From Akkermansia muciniphila (GTDB taxonomy: Bacteria > Verrucomicrobiota > Verrucomicrobiia > Limisphaerales > BJHT01): a DNA stretch of 64,000 bases. Positions 20,027 through 28,475 of the stretch are shown here, piece after piece. The notes beneath the pieces were generated by a model. It had not been told where the DNA came from, ran no database searches, and saw nothing but the letters and a program-made list of their open reading frames with translations. The stretch covers positions 26,427-90,426 of the forward strand of contig CAMAUZ010000023.1 of NCBI GenBank assembly GCA_945861535.1. Direction: 5' to 3'. The number at the start of each line of letters is the position of its first letter. Within the stretch, counting starts at the first letter, position 1. The translations under genes were made by a program, and so were the position numbers.

Positions 20027-20197
20027 TCAGGCGGTAAAGTTTTCTCCGTTCCGGTGGGCGTGGTCGGAGCGCGGCACGCCGAAAAGCTCGGTCAACCCGG
20101 TGAGAAAGAGCCGGGCATTGGCGCGCTCGCTGGCCGCGGCATTGGACCAACGGGCGATGAAACGGTCGGCGGGAGTTTGAGCTTCAGGCGTGGCCAC
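20027..20197 (-). pseudogene. N-terminal remnant of a large restriction-modification-type DNA methyltransferase
   Basis: VATPEAQTPADRFIARWSNAAASERANARLFLTGLTELFGVPRSDHAHR resembles N-termini of large class I DNA methyltransferases, then stops after about 56 codons. Confidence 0.5.
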
Positions 20198-20354
20198 GGG
20201 CGGAGAGTGGCAAAGGGCGCGTCCGGCGGCAAGGCGCGCGGCATTCGGGACTGGGGCGACTGGGGAACGGCGGATGGGCGGGCCGCCCAATCCGGCACGC
20301 GGGCCGCGGGCGCTCCCCAGGTCACCAAGCTTTGCCCGGCTCCGGCGCTCGAGT

Positions 20355-20897
20355 TTATGCCTTGATCCGCCTGGGCATCGCCGGACAGAGAGCGGAGGCC
20401 TTCACTTCGGTGTCCCCGCCGCCTTTGAGGAAAAAATGCAGCGCCCCTTTCTGGTCGCAGAACCAGACTTCGTCCGCCCCGGCCTCAAAATAGAGGTCGC
20501 GCTTGTTCTCCAGTTCCTGCCGCGTGTTTTTCGGGGAAATGACCTCCACACAAATCTCGGGCGCGATGGTGAGGACGTCGCCTTTGAGACCGCGCTTGGT
20601 TCTGCCTTCGGAGATCCAGGCCAGGTCCACGCCCTTGACGCCATCGCTGGTGAGAATGGCGCACTCGGGCAGGGTGCGTCCCTGCGGCAGCAATTCGAGC
20701 AGGTGCGCAAAGATTTCCGCCTGGCGCGTGGAGTGGGAAAACCCGGGAGGTGGCATCATAATGATGTGTCCGTAGCGGTTGGTCTCGATGCGGTCCGGCA
20801 GCCGCTGCAGGGTCGCATCGGCGCACACTTCCGCCCAGCGCTCGAGATGAAACGCCTGGGCGTCCTCGATGTTCGGAAGCTCCAGCAGGGTGCTCAT
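20355..20897 (-). CDS. Uma2 family endonuclease (DUF820, PD-(D/E)XK fold)
   Basis: ERWAEVCAD...TNRYGHIIMMPPPGFSHSTRQAEI...GVKGVDLAWIS..APEICVEVISPKNTRQELENKRDLYFEAGADEVW. Confidence 0.9.
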   Translation of the reverse strand: MSTLLELPNIEDAQAFHLERWAEVCADATLQRLPDRIETNRYGHIIMMPPPGFSHSTRQAEIFAHLLELLPQGRTLPECAILTSDGVKGVDLAWISEGRTKRGLKGDVLTIAPEICVEVISPKNTRQELENKRDLYFEAGADEVWFCDQKGALHFFLKGGGDTEVKASALCPAMPRRIKA

Positions 20898-21187
20898 GAT
20901 GCGGGAGGATACGAGTTCGCGGTGCTCGGGCAAGCGGCGGTTTGCCAACCGGAACCGCGACCCCGCCAGTCTTTTGCAAAGCCGACTTCGCCCTCGTAGC
21001 CAAGGAGCGGATGCCGTCCGGCCGCGCTGAGTTCAAGCTGCCCGGCGAGCACCCTGGCGGCGACTTCGCTCGCCCGCCGCGGTTACCGCAACTGGTCGGC
21101 GAGTTACTCCCTGGGGAAAACGAAGTTCACCCCGCGCCCCGAAAACCTACCCGCGCCCGGCGCAGAGCTCGCGCCACCGCGATAAAC

Positions 21188-21294
21188 TTGGAAACGGCAG
21201 TCGGGTTGAACCACGAAAGACACGAAAGACACGAAAAGCCGAAAAACATAGGGTGGAAGCGTGGTCGCTCGACATCCCAATAACTCACCCGCCA
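21188..21294. repeat. dispersed about 105-bp repeat, copy 2
   Basis: ttggaaacggcagtcgggttgaaccacgaaagacacgaaagacacgaaaagccg...gtggtcgctcgacatcccaataactcacccgcca. Confidence 0.92.
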
Positions 21295-21845
21295 GATGAC
21301 TAACCCCGATTCCGCCAGCCCTTCTCCTTTCGTGCCTTTCGTGTCTTTCGTGGTTCCGACGGCATTTTCCAGGATAACCGCTGCCGCAGTCGAATCCGAT
21401 GCTGCCTTTACGCCCCCACCGAACCGGAAACCGCTCCGGCGGAATCCGTCCCGACCCGTCGCGGGATAAATCACATGAGGCAGGTCGCCGAGGGTTCAAG
21501 CGTCCGGCACCAACACCGGCCGCCAGATCGGCGGCGTGCTGTCGCGGCGGGCGAGCATTGGTTGGCGCAGATTCCGGAGCGGACGACCACTCGGGGCTGG
21601 GGAAACTTTGGCTTTTTGCGTGGCAGTTAAGCTCCGGGCACGCACCGGCAGGACGGGGTCTGGTTCACACGGATACTCACCCCGGGGCAACCGAGTGGTG
21701 CCCGTGCGCCACGCAGGCGCGGGGAGCTGTCGGCCGGCTGGAACAGCCCAAGCCGACGGCTCCCGTGTCCACCTGCGTTCCCGCGGCGAGTCACGATGGC
21801 GAGCGATCAGTAATCGCCCGCCCAAGGTCCGCCTCCGTCACGCCG

Positions 21846-21941
21846 TTACGACGTCTTGCGGGACGCGGCGGGCGCCGCCTTGGGCTTCTCTTTCTTCGGC
21901 TTCTTAACTTCTTTTTTGTGACTGTTGTTTCCTTTGGCCAT
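21846..21941 (-). CDS. 31-aa Lys-rich micro-protein
   Basis: Read directly: MAKGNNSHKKEVKKPKKEKPKAAPAASRKTS*, with GGAG 6 nt upstream of ATG. Below ORF-track threshold. Confidence 0.65.
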   Translation of the reverse strand: MAKGNNSHKKEVKKPKKEKPKAAPAASRKTS

Positions 21942-22085
21942 AATGATCTCCGGTTGAATGTTGGCCGCCAGACAACCCGGTCCGCCGCAGGTTTACAATA
22001 GCAGACGCGCAGGGATTCTCGTTCGCTGCCCGGCACAGTGCGCTGGGACTCGCAGTCACGGAGACCAAACGACGGCCGGATAGAT

Positions 22086-22173
22086 GGCAAAGGAATGGAG
22101 GCAAAGGAATGGAGGCAAAGGAATGAGGAACGGAATCTCCGTCCCCCCATTCCTTTGCCTCCATTCCTTTGCC
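22086..22173. repeat. paired-unit hairpin repeat (core GGCAAAGGAATG, 3 units left / 2 right)
   Basis: ggcaaaggaatggaggcaaaggaatggaggcaaaggaatg ... cattcctttgcctccattcctttgcc. Confidence 0.95.
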
Positions 22174-22213
22174 GACCTCAGACGAATACCCCGGAAGGAG
22201 CCGGCTCCCAATT

Positions 22214-23665
22214 TCAGGCAAACACATCCCGCACCGCCTTGCCCTTACCGTCCTCCGTTGCGTAAAACGGCCGCCCCTCGATGTCGAACGCCGTCTTCGG
22301 GTTGACGCCCATCGCGGTGAAAATGGTCGCGTGCAAGTCCATGACGGGCACGGGATTTTTCACCGCCAGCAGCGGACGCTCATCAGCGGTCGCTCCGTAA
22401 ACGAAGCCGCGTTTCATGCCGCCGCCGAACATCACCACGCTCGTACCGCCGGTGAAATGCCGGTGCAGCCCGTAGTGTTTGCGTTCCTTCAACGTCTCGC
22501 TCGGCGCGGTCGCCTGGTCGCGCGCGTTCGAGCCGGGGACGCCCTCGACCATCGCGTCGCGGCTGAACTCGCTGGCGATGACGACGAGCGTGCGGTTCAG
22601 GAGTCCGCGCGTCTCAAGATCGCGGATGAGCTGGGCAATTGGCGCATCCATTTGTTTGTGCATGCCGGCGACCGTGTCGTGGCCGTTGGCGTGCGTGTCC
22701 CAGTGCAGAAACGGTACGTACTCAGTCGTGACTTCAACAAAACGCGCGCCGTTCTCGACGAGGCGCCGCGCGAGCAGACAGCCCTGGCCGAAGCGGCCGG
22801 TGTTGTACTTCGCGTAGCTCTCCTTCGCTTCGAGCGAGATGTCGAAGGCTGTGCGCTCCTTCGCGCTGAGCAGCCGGTGCGCGTTGTCCATCGAGCGCAG
22901 CAGCGATTCCTGCTGGTGATCGCTCAGGTATTCGCGGTGCGGATTCCGGTCCACGAGTTTGCGATAGAGGCTGTAGCGATTGTCGAAACGGCCCGGTTCC
23001 ATGCCCTTGGGCGGGCGCACGGACTGCGCGGCGTCGTCGGGATACGGCAGGTTCATCGGGCCGAATTCGCTGCCGAAAAAGCCCCCCGTGGTGAACGCCT
23101 TCAGCTCTTCCTGTTCGCCCACGCCCTCGAGCCGCTGACCGACATTGATAAATGCCGGCATCACCGGATTGCGCGGTCCGAGTACTTTACCCATCCACGC
23201 ACCGAGATGCGGACACGCCACGGTCTGCGGCGGCACGTAGCCCGTGTGCCAGTGATACTGATGCCGCGAATGGAGAATGTGTCCGAGGTCCGGCTGCGTG
23301 GCGCTGCGGATGAGCGTCGCGCGGTCCATGACCTGCGCGATGCTCTCGAGGCCCGCGCAAATTTTCACGCCGTCCACCGACGTGGGAATTGCCGGGAACG
23401 TGCTGAGAATGTTCTTCACCGGCGCGCCGACCTCGAAGGGCTGATAGCGCTTCGGATCGAATGTGTCCGGGGCGGCCATGCCGCCGCCCATCCAGATCAA
23501 AATGCACGCGTCGGCGGTGGCCTTGGGATGCGTGATCTTCTCGCCACCGGGCGTGGCGGCGAGCAGGCGCGGTGCGCCGAGGGACATGGTGGCGGTGGTG
23601 GCGGCGGCGAGCTTTTTGAGGAAGTCGCGGCGCGTGTCGTGGGGGTCGAGGGGCAGTGAGTTCAT
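22214..23665 (-). CDS. DUF1501 domain-containing protein (Tat signal)
   Basis: DTRRDFLKKLAAATTATMSLGAPRLLA; CILIWMGGGMAAPDTFDPK; VIASEFSRDAMVEG...HRHFTGGTSVVMFGGGMKRGFVYGATD-like C-terminus. Confidence 0.9.
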   Translation of the reverse strand: MNSLPLDPHDTRRDFLKKLAAATTATMSLGAPRLLAATPGGEKITHPKATADACILIWMGGGMAAPDTFDPKRYQPFEVGAPVKNILSTFPAIPTSVDGVKICAGLESIAQVMDRATLIRSATQPDLGHILHSRHQYHWHTGYVPPQTVACPHLGAWMGKVLGPRNPVMPAFINVGQRLEGVGEQEELKAFTTGGFFGSEFGPMNLPYPDDAAQSVRPPKGMEPGRFDNRYSLYRKLVDRNPHREYLSDHQQESLLRSMDNAHRLLSAKERTAFDISLEAKESYAKYNTGRFGQGCLLARRLVENGARFVEVTTEYVPFLHWDTHANGHDTVAGMHKQMDAPIAQLIRDLETRGLLNRTLVVIASEFSRDAMVEGVPGSNARDQATAPSETLKERKHYGLHRHFTGGTSVVMFGGGMKRGFVYGATADERPLLAVKNPVPVMDLHATIFTAMGVNPKTAFDIEGRPFYATEDGKGKAVRDVFA

Positions 23666-23770
23666 GGGTGGAGGGGGAAAGTAATTAGTAATTAGTTTGT
23701 GGGGTTCGGTGGCAACGGTTCATTCAATGGCGGTTTGACGGCGGAGGGGTGGCTGGGTGGTCAGGGAATT

Positions 23771-24175
23771 TCATTTCCAGGGATTCAACACTTTGCAGCC
23801 CATGCGCTCGAACGGGCTGACATCCCGGGTGACCATTGTGAAGCCCCGCGAGAGCGCGATGGCCGCGATGAAGGAATCGCGCAGGGGCAGTGGCTGGCGC
23901 ACCTCGGCGGTCACTTGGCCCCACTTCGCTGCGGCGCGGGAGTCGAAGTTCAGGAGGCGGTAGCGGCGTGGGAGGTCGTTGGCGAAGGCTTTGATCCGCG
24001 CGTAGTCGGGATGCCCCGTCGGTAAGAGATGAAAGCCCTGCCACACCTCCCCCAGCGAAATTGTGGTTGTGAAGAGCCGCGCCGAGTCATGGGCATCGTG
24101 CCAAGCCATCACGTTGGCATTCGCACGCGGCTTGCTGAATTCACTCACCACGTTGGTGTCGAGGACGAAGTTCAC
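23771..24175 (-). CDS. vapC: PIN-domain toxin (VapC/FitB-like)
   Basis: MNFVLDTNVVSEF...LGEVWQGF...LRDSFIAAIALSRGFTMVTRDVSPFERMG. Confidence 0.9.
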   Translation of the reverse strand: MNFVLDTNVVSEFSKPRANANVMAWHDAHDSARLFTTTISLGEVWQGFHLLPTGHPDYARIKAFANDLPRRYRLLNFDSRAAAKWGQVTAEVRQPLPLRDSFIAAIALSRGFTMVTRDVSPFERMGCKVLNPWK

Positions 24176-24423
24176 AGCTTCACACGCTGCACGAGATCAT
24201 CGGGCATTCGCGGCGGTTCCCAGTCCGTGGTTCTGCGAATCGAGTCATACCAGGCGTTCAATTCCGCGATCGTCTGCTGGCGTTTGGGCTTGCGACGCGG
24301 TTTGGCCGGCGGCTTGGCGGCGCGGGGCCGCGGCTTCATTTGTGCCAACCAGTCAAGCAGCGCCGAGGCCTCGGTTTCCGAGAGGCGCTGCACTTTTTTC
24401 ACGGCGAGTTCCACGGTGCTCAT
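24172..24423 (-). CDS. antitoxin of PIN-domain TA pair
   Basis: MSTVELAVKKVQRLSETEASALLDWLAQMKPR...; overlaps PIN gene by 4 bp. Confidence 0.75.
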   Translation of the reverse strand: MSTVELAVKKVQRLSETEASALLDWLAQMKPRPRAAKPPAKPRRKPKRQQTIAELNAWYDSIRRTTDWEPPRMPDDLVQRVKL

Positions 24424-24603
24424 GGGCTGATAAATCGCTGAACGAGGATGGTTTTACAAGCTCGCGGACCATCGCAATGGGCCGGGATTTCCAGCGCGCC
24501 ATCCCCTTTTGCCAACGCCTCGGCCTCTTAGGTATCGCCGGGCCGTGCGGCCGGACGGGCACGAGGCGGAGCGGGAGGCCGCCCGTTTTTCGGCGATCAA
24601 ACG

Positions 24604-25431
24604 TCAGGGTTCGGGCTTCGCCTTGGGTGGCGGAAGCACCACTTTCATCCGCATGTCCACGCTGTCTCCGCCCAGCTGAACCTCCGGGGTGAGCTTCACG
24701 GAAATCCCCTCCCCGTCGGCCTGGCCGCCGATTGAAATCGTGGCCTCGCTGCCGGAGCGCGTCACGAGGCGTGGGCTGGTGAGCACATCCACGCCGGTCG
24801 TCTGGGTCAGCGCGCGTACCAGTTCGGCACCGGCCTCCGGCGAAAAGGTGGAATAGCGCTCCGCGGCGCGGACCTCGGTGCGGAGTTCCTTCAGCCCCAG
24901 CGTTTCCACAGCGGCTTCCGGCACCTCGACGAACCGCGCGGCAATCACGACATTGCCGTCATCCAACCGCGTGGGCGTCAGCAAGGTGAATATCCGTTTC
25001 CCCGCGGACTGGGATTGCCAGCCACCGCTCACCATCGTCTCGCCGAAACTCAGGCGCACGGTCGCATCGAGGGTCAACGGGGCCGAACTGTCATCAACTG
25101 GCGGAGGTGGCGGGGGCACGTCGGCCAGCTTCCGAATCTGGGCGCGTGGCGGGGTGGACGACGATTGCGCCCGCAGCCGGCGCAATTCCGCCGCGTCCGC
25201 GCGCAGTTTGGCCAGGTCGTTGGGATTGGGCACATGGGAGGCGAGTGCGGCGATTTCCTTGCGCTGCGTGGTGTTCTCGGCTTCGAGCCGAATCAGTTGG
25301 TCGCCCGCCTGTTGCGCGCGTTCGCGAAGCGCCGCCAGTTCGTTCCGCGCAGTCCGTTGCTCGCGCACGGCGTTGATCGCCACGAAGACGGCGACCAGTC
25401 CGATGACCAATGAAATTGCAGTCACTCTCAT
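24604..25431 (-). CDS. membrane-anchored coiled-coil protein with secretin-like C-terminal domain
   Basis: N-terminal TM, Gln/Glu-rich coil, then TTGVDVLTSPRLVTRSGSEATISIG resembling secretin '(V/L)L(S/T)SPR..T' motifs. Confidence 0.55.
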   Translation of the reverse strand: MRVTAISLVIGLVAVFVAINAVREQRTARNELAALRERAQQAGDQLIRLEAENTTQRKEIAALASHVPNPNDLAKLRADAAELRRLRAQSSSTPPRAQIRKLADVPPPPPPVDDSSAPLTLDATVRLSFGETMVSGGWQSQSAGKRIFTLLTPTRLDDGNVVIAARFVEVPEAAVETLGLKELRTEVRAAERYSTFSPEAGAELVRALTQTTGVDVLTSPRLVTRSGSEATISIGGQADGEGISVKLTPEVQLGGDSVDMRMKVVLPPPKAKPEP

Positions 25432-25464
25432 AAGCGTCGGCAGCTAGCCGCTCCCGACCAGTGA

Positions 25465-26904
25465 TTATCTCAACGCCCTCACCGCAGCCGTCGCGAAATT
25501 CACGACCCAGCCCGGGAAGAGTCCGAGGAAAAGCATCCCCGCCGCGCACGCCCAGAGGCACAGCCGCATCGGCGTCGAGATGGCGATGGGCGAGAGATCG
25601 GTGACATCCTTCGACCAGTAGATCGCCTGGATGACGCCGAAATAATAGTAGAGCGAAATCACCACGCCGAGCACCGCCGCGCCGAGCAGCCAGTAGTAGC
25701 AAGCATTGCCCGAAGCCTGTTCCACGACGGATTTCAGCAGCAGGAATTTCCCGAAGAAACCCGCCAGCGGCGGCACGCCCGCGAGCGAAACCATCGCCAA
25801 CGTGAGCATCGCCGCGAGCATCGGCGATCGCTGGCTGAGGCCCGCCAGCGCCGTGATGTCTTCGCCTTCGACCTGCCGCAGCACGAGCGTCAGAACGAGG
25901 AACGCCGCCAGCACCGTGAACACGTAACCGGCCAGATAATAGAGCAGCGCCGACTGTCCCGCCGCGCTCAACGCCGCCACGCCCAGCAGCAGATAGCCCG
26001 CGTTCGAGATGCTCGAGTAGCCCAGCAGACGCTTGAGATTCCGCTGCGGCAGCGCGCACAAATTGCCATAGAGAATCGTGACGCCCGCGAGAACCATCAG
26101 CAGCGTCGGCCAGTGCGCGGTGATCTGCGGCGCCGCACCGAACAGCACGCGCAGCAGCAGCACGAAGCCCGCCGCCTTCGATCCCACCGCGAGGAAAGCC
26201 GTCACCGGCGTCGGCGAGCCTTGATACACATCCGGCGCCCACATCTGAAACGGGAACGCCGCAATCTTGAAACCCAGCCCCACGATCACGAGCAGCAGGC
26301 CGATGAGGAAAATCTTGTTCGTCACGAACTGCGGCGCGACCACCGCAATCTCGCCAAAGTTCAACTTCGCCGTCGTCCCGTAAATCAGCGCGATGCCGAA
26401 CACCATGAACGCCGACGAAAGCGCGCCGAGGATCAGATACTTGACGCCCGCCTCTAGCGACAACGCGCGGTTCCGCTGAAAACTCGTCAGCACGTAAAAC
26501 GTCACCGTGATCAATTCCACCGCCACGAACAGCAGCGCGAAGTCATTCGTGGACGCGGCGAACAGCATCCCCGCCAGCGCGAACTGCACCAACGCGAAGA
26601 ACTCCGACAGGCCCGCTTGCAGCTTGTCGAAAAACTCGACCGCCATCACCAGCACCACGACGCCGGAAAAGAGGAACAGCCGCTTGAAGAAAACCGCCAG
26701 CGTGTCCTGCACATACATCTTGCCGAACGCGTGCGTCGTCTCCGGCACCGCCGCGAGGCAACTGCCGAGCAGCAGGAGCAGCAGCACACCCGCCGCCGCG
26801 TAGCCCAGCGTGCGACGGCGCTCCACCGGCAGCCACAGGTCCAGCAGCAACAGCCCGAGGCCGAGCACCACCACCACAATTTCGAGCACCAACGGATTGT
26901 TCAT
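25465..26904 (-). CDS. nuoN: NADH-quinone oxidoreductase subunit N
   Basis: MNNPLVLEIVVVVLGLGLLLLDLWLP...; multi-TM antiporter-like; gene order. Confidence 0.92.
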   Translation of the reverse strand: MNNPLVLEIVVVVLGLGLLLLDLWLPVERRRTLGYAAAGVLLLLLLGSCLAAVPETTHAFGKMYVQDTLAVFFKRLFLFSGVVVLVMAVEFFDKLQAGLSEFFALVQFALAGMLFAASTNDFALLFVAVELITVTFYVLTSFQRNRALSLEAGVKYLILGALSSAFMVFGIALIYGTTAKLNFGEIAVVAPQFVTNKIFLIGLLLVIVGLGFKIAAFPFQMWAPDVYQGSPTPVTAFLAVGSKAAGFVLLLRVLFGAAPQITAHWPTLLMVLAGVTILYGNLCALPQRNLKRLLGYSSISNAGYLLLGVAALSAAGQSALLYYLAGYVFTVLAAFLVLTLVLRQVEGEDITALAGLSQRSPMLAAMLTLAMVSLAGVPPLAGFFGKFLLLKSVVEQASGNACYYWLLGAAVLGVVISLYYYFGVIQAIYWSKDVTDLSPIAISTPMRLCLWACAAGMLFLGLFPGWVVNFATAAVRALR

Positions 26905-26917
26905 GAAAATGTCAGTT

Positions 26918-28456
26918 TCAACGCGCCCGCACCGCCAGCGCCGCCGTCGGAGCTTCCGCCGTCTGCGCCGCAACGGCCTTGGTGGCGGGCTTGAGCAATG
27001 CCGCCACGCTCGGCGTGATCTTCCGCGTCAGCAGGCCCGGGAAACAACCGAAGATCAGCAGCGCCGCCAGCAGCAGGACAAACGGCACGCGCCGCCACCA
27101 GCCCGCGTCGGCCAGCGCCGCGTGCTTCTCCGCCAGCGGCCCGTGCAGGATGTTGCGGATGGCCCGCAGCATGTACACCGCGCCGATGATCAGCGCGCCC
27201 CAGCACGCCAACACGGTCACGGTCTGGTAAACCTTCCACGCGCCAAACAGCACCATCGCTTCGCCCGCGAAGTTCGCGAAGCCCGGCAGCCCGCAGCCCG
27301 CCATCATCGCCATCACCAGTGCCGAGCCGATGAAGGGCAGCGGCCGCAGCAGCCCGCCCAGCTCGTCGATTTCCAGCGTGCGCGTCTGCGAATACAGATA
27401 CCCGCTCAGCGCAAACGTCAGCGCCGCGAGAAACCCGTGCGCCACCATCACCAGCACAGCGCCGGTCACGCCGATGAGGTTCAAGCTCGCGATGCCGAGG
27501 AACACAAAACCCATGTGCGCCACGCTCGAATTGCCGATCAGCAGATTCAGATTCTTCTGCCGCATCGCTACGAGGCCGCAGTAGAGGATGTTTCCGAGAC
27601 AGAGCAGCGCCAGCAGGTTCAGCCATTCCACCGCGCCGTCCGGCAGGAGCGGCAACGCCACGCGGATCAAACCGTAGAGGCCGAATTTCTTCAGCACGCC
27701 CGCGTGCAACATCGCCGTGGCCGTCGGTGCCGCGCCGTAGCCGAGCGGCGCCCAAGTGTGAAACGGCCAGAGCGAAACCAAGATGCCGAACCCAAACATC
27801 AACAGCGGGAAAATCAGCGTCTGCGCACGCACCGCCATCGGATACGCCTTGAAGTGCTTCGTGATCGCCACGAGGTCGAACGTCCGCGCATCCACCGGCA
27901 GTTGCAGATAAAGCGCGATCAACCCGATTAACGCGATCAGCGCGCCGAGGCTCAAATAGAGCGTGATCTGATAGGTCGCGTAGTTGCGCTGCTCACCGCG
28001 GCCCCACACGCCGATCATGATGAACGTCGGCACCAGCGCGAACTCGTGGAAGAAGTAGAAGAAGAACAAGTCCAGCGACGCAAACGCCCCGAGGATGCCG
28101 CCGGTCATGAACAGCAGCAGCGTGTAAAATTCCTTCTGCCGCCGGTCGATGTCCCACGACACACACGCCGCGGCAAACGCCACGATGGCCCCCATCAAGA
28201 TCAGCCCCAGGTTCACCCCATCCACGCCGACGTGATAGCTGATCTTCAGCCCTGCGACCCAGCTTACCTTCTGCACAAACTGATACCCCGCCACGCCCGT
28301 CTCGAAGCGCAGGAACAGCACGACCGACAGCAGCATGGAAACCGCCGTGGCCGCCAGCGCCACTAGCCGCGAGGCCCAGCGGAAATTGGCCGGCACGAAC
28401 AGCAGGAAGATTCCCGCCAGCAGGGGACAACCGATGATGTAGGTCAGTAGTGACAT
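26918..28456 (-). CDS. nuoM: NADH-quinone oxidoreductase subunit M
   Basis: MSLLTYIIGCPLLAGIFLLFVPA...FFHEFALVPTFIMIGVWG...LWPFHTWAPLGYGAAPTATAMLHAGVLKKFG. Confidence 0.95.
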   Translation of the reverse strand: MSLLTYIIGCPLLAGIFLLFVPANFRWASRLVALAATAVSMLLSVVLFLRFETGVAGYQFVQKVSWVAGLKISYHVGVDGVNLGLILMGAIVAFAAACVSWDIDRRQKEFYTLLLFMTGGILGAFASLDLFFFYFFHEFALVPTFIMIGVWGRGEQRNYATYQITLYLSLGALIALIGLIALYLQLPVDARTFDLVAITKHFKAYPMAVRAQTLIFPLLMFGFGILVSLWPFHTWAPLGYGAAPTATAMLHAGVLKKFGLYGLIRVALPLLPDGAVEWLNLLALLCLGNILYCGLVAMRQKNLNLLIGNSSVAHMGFVFLGIASLNLIGVTGAVLVMVAHGFLAALTFALSGYLYSQTRTLEIDELGGLLRPLPFIGSALVMAMMAGCGLPGFANFAGEAMVLFGAWKVYQTVTVLACWGALIIGAVYMLRAIRNILHGPLAEKHAALADAGWWRRVPFVLLLAALLIFGCFPGLLTRKITPSVAALLKPATKAVAAQTAEAPTAALAVRAR

Positions 28457-28475
28457 GCCCGGTTCGCTCGAAAGT

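Noticed and set aside
22214-23665. Orphan DUF1501 gene as a novel system
   Set aside because: Common family; usual partner genes may lie elsewhere, nothing distinctive here.
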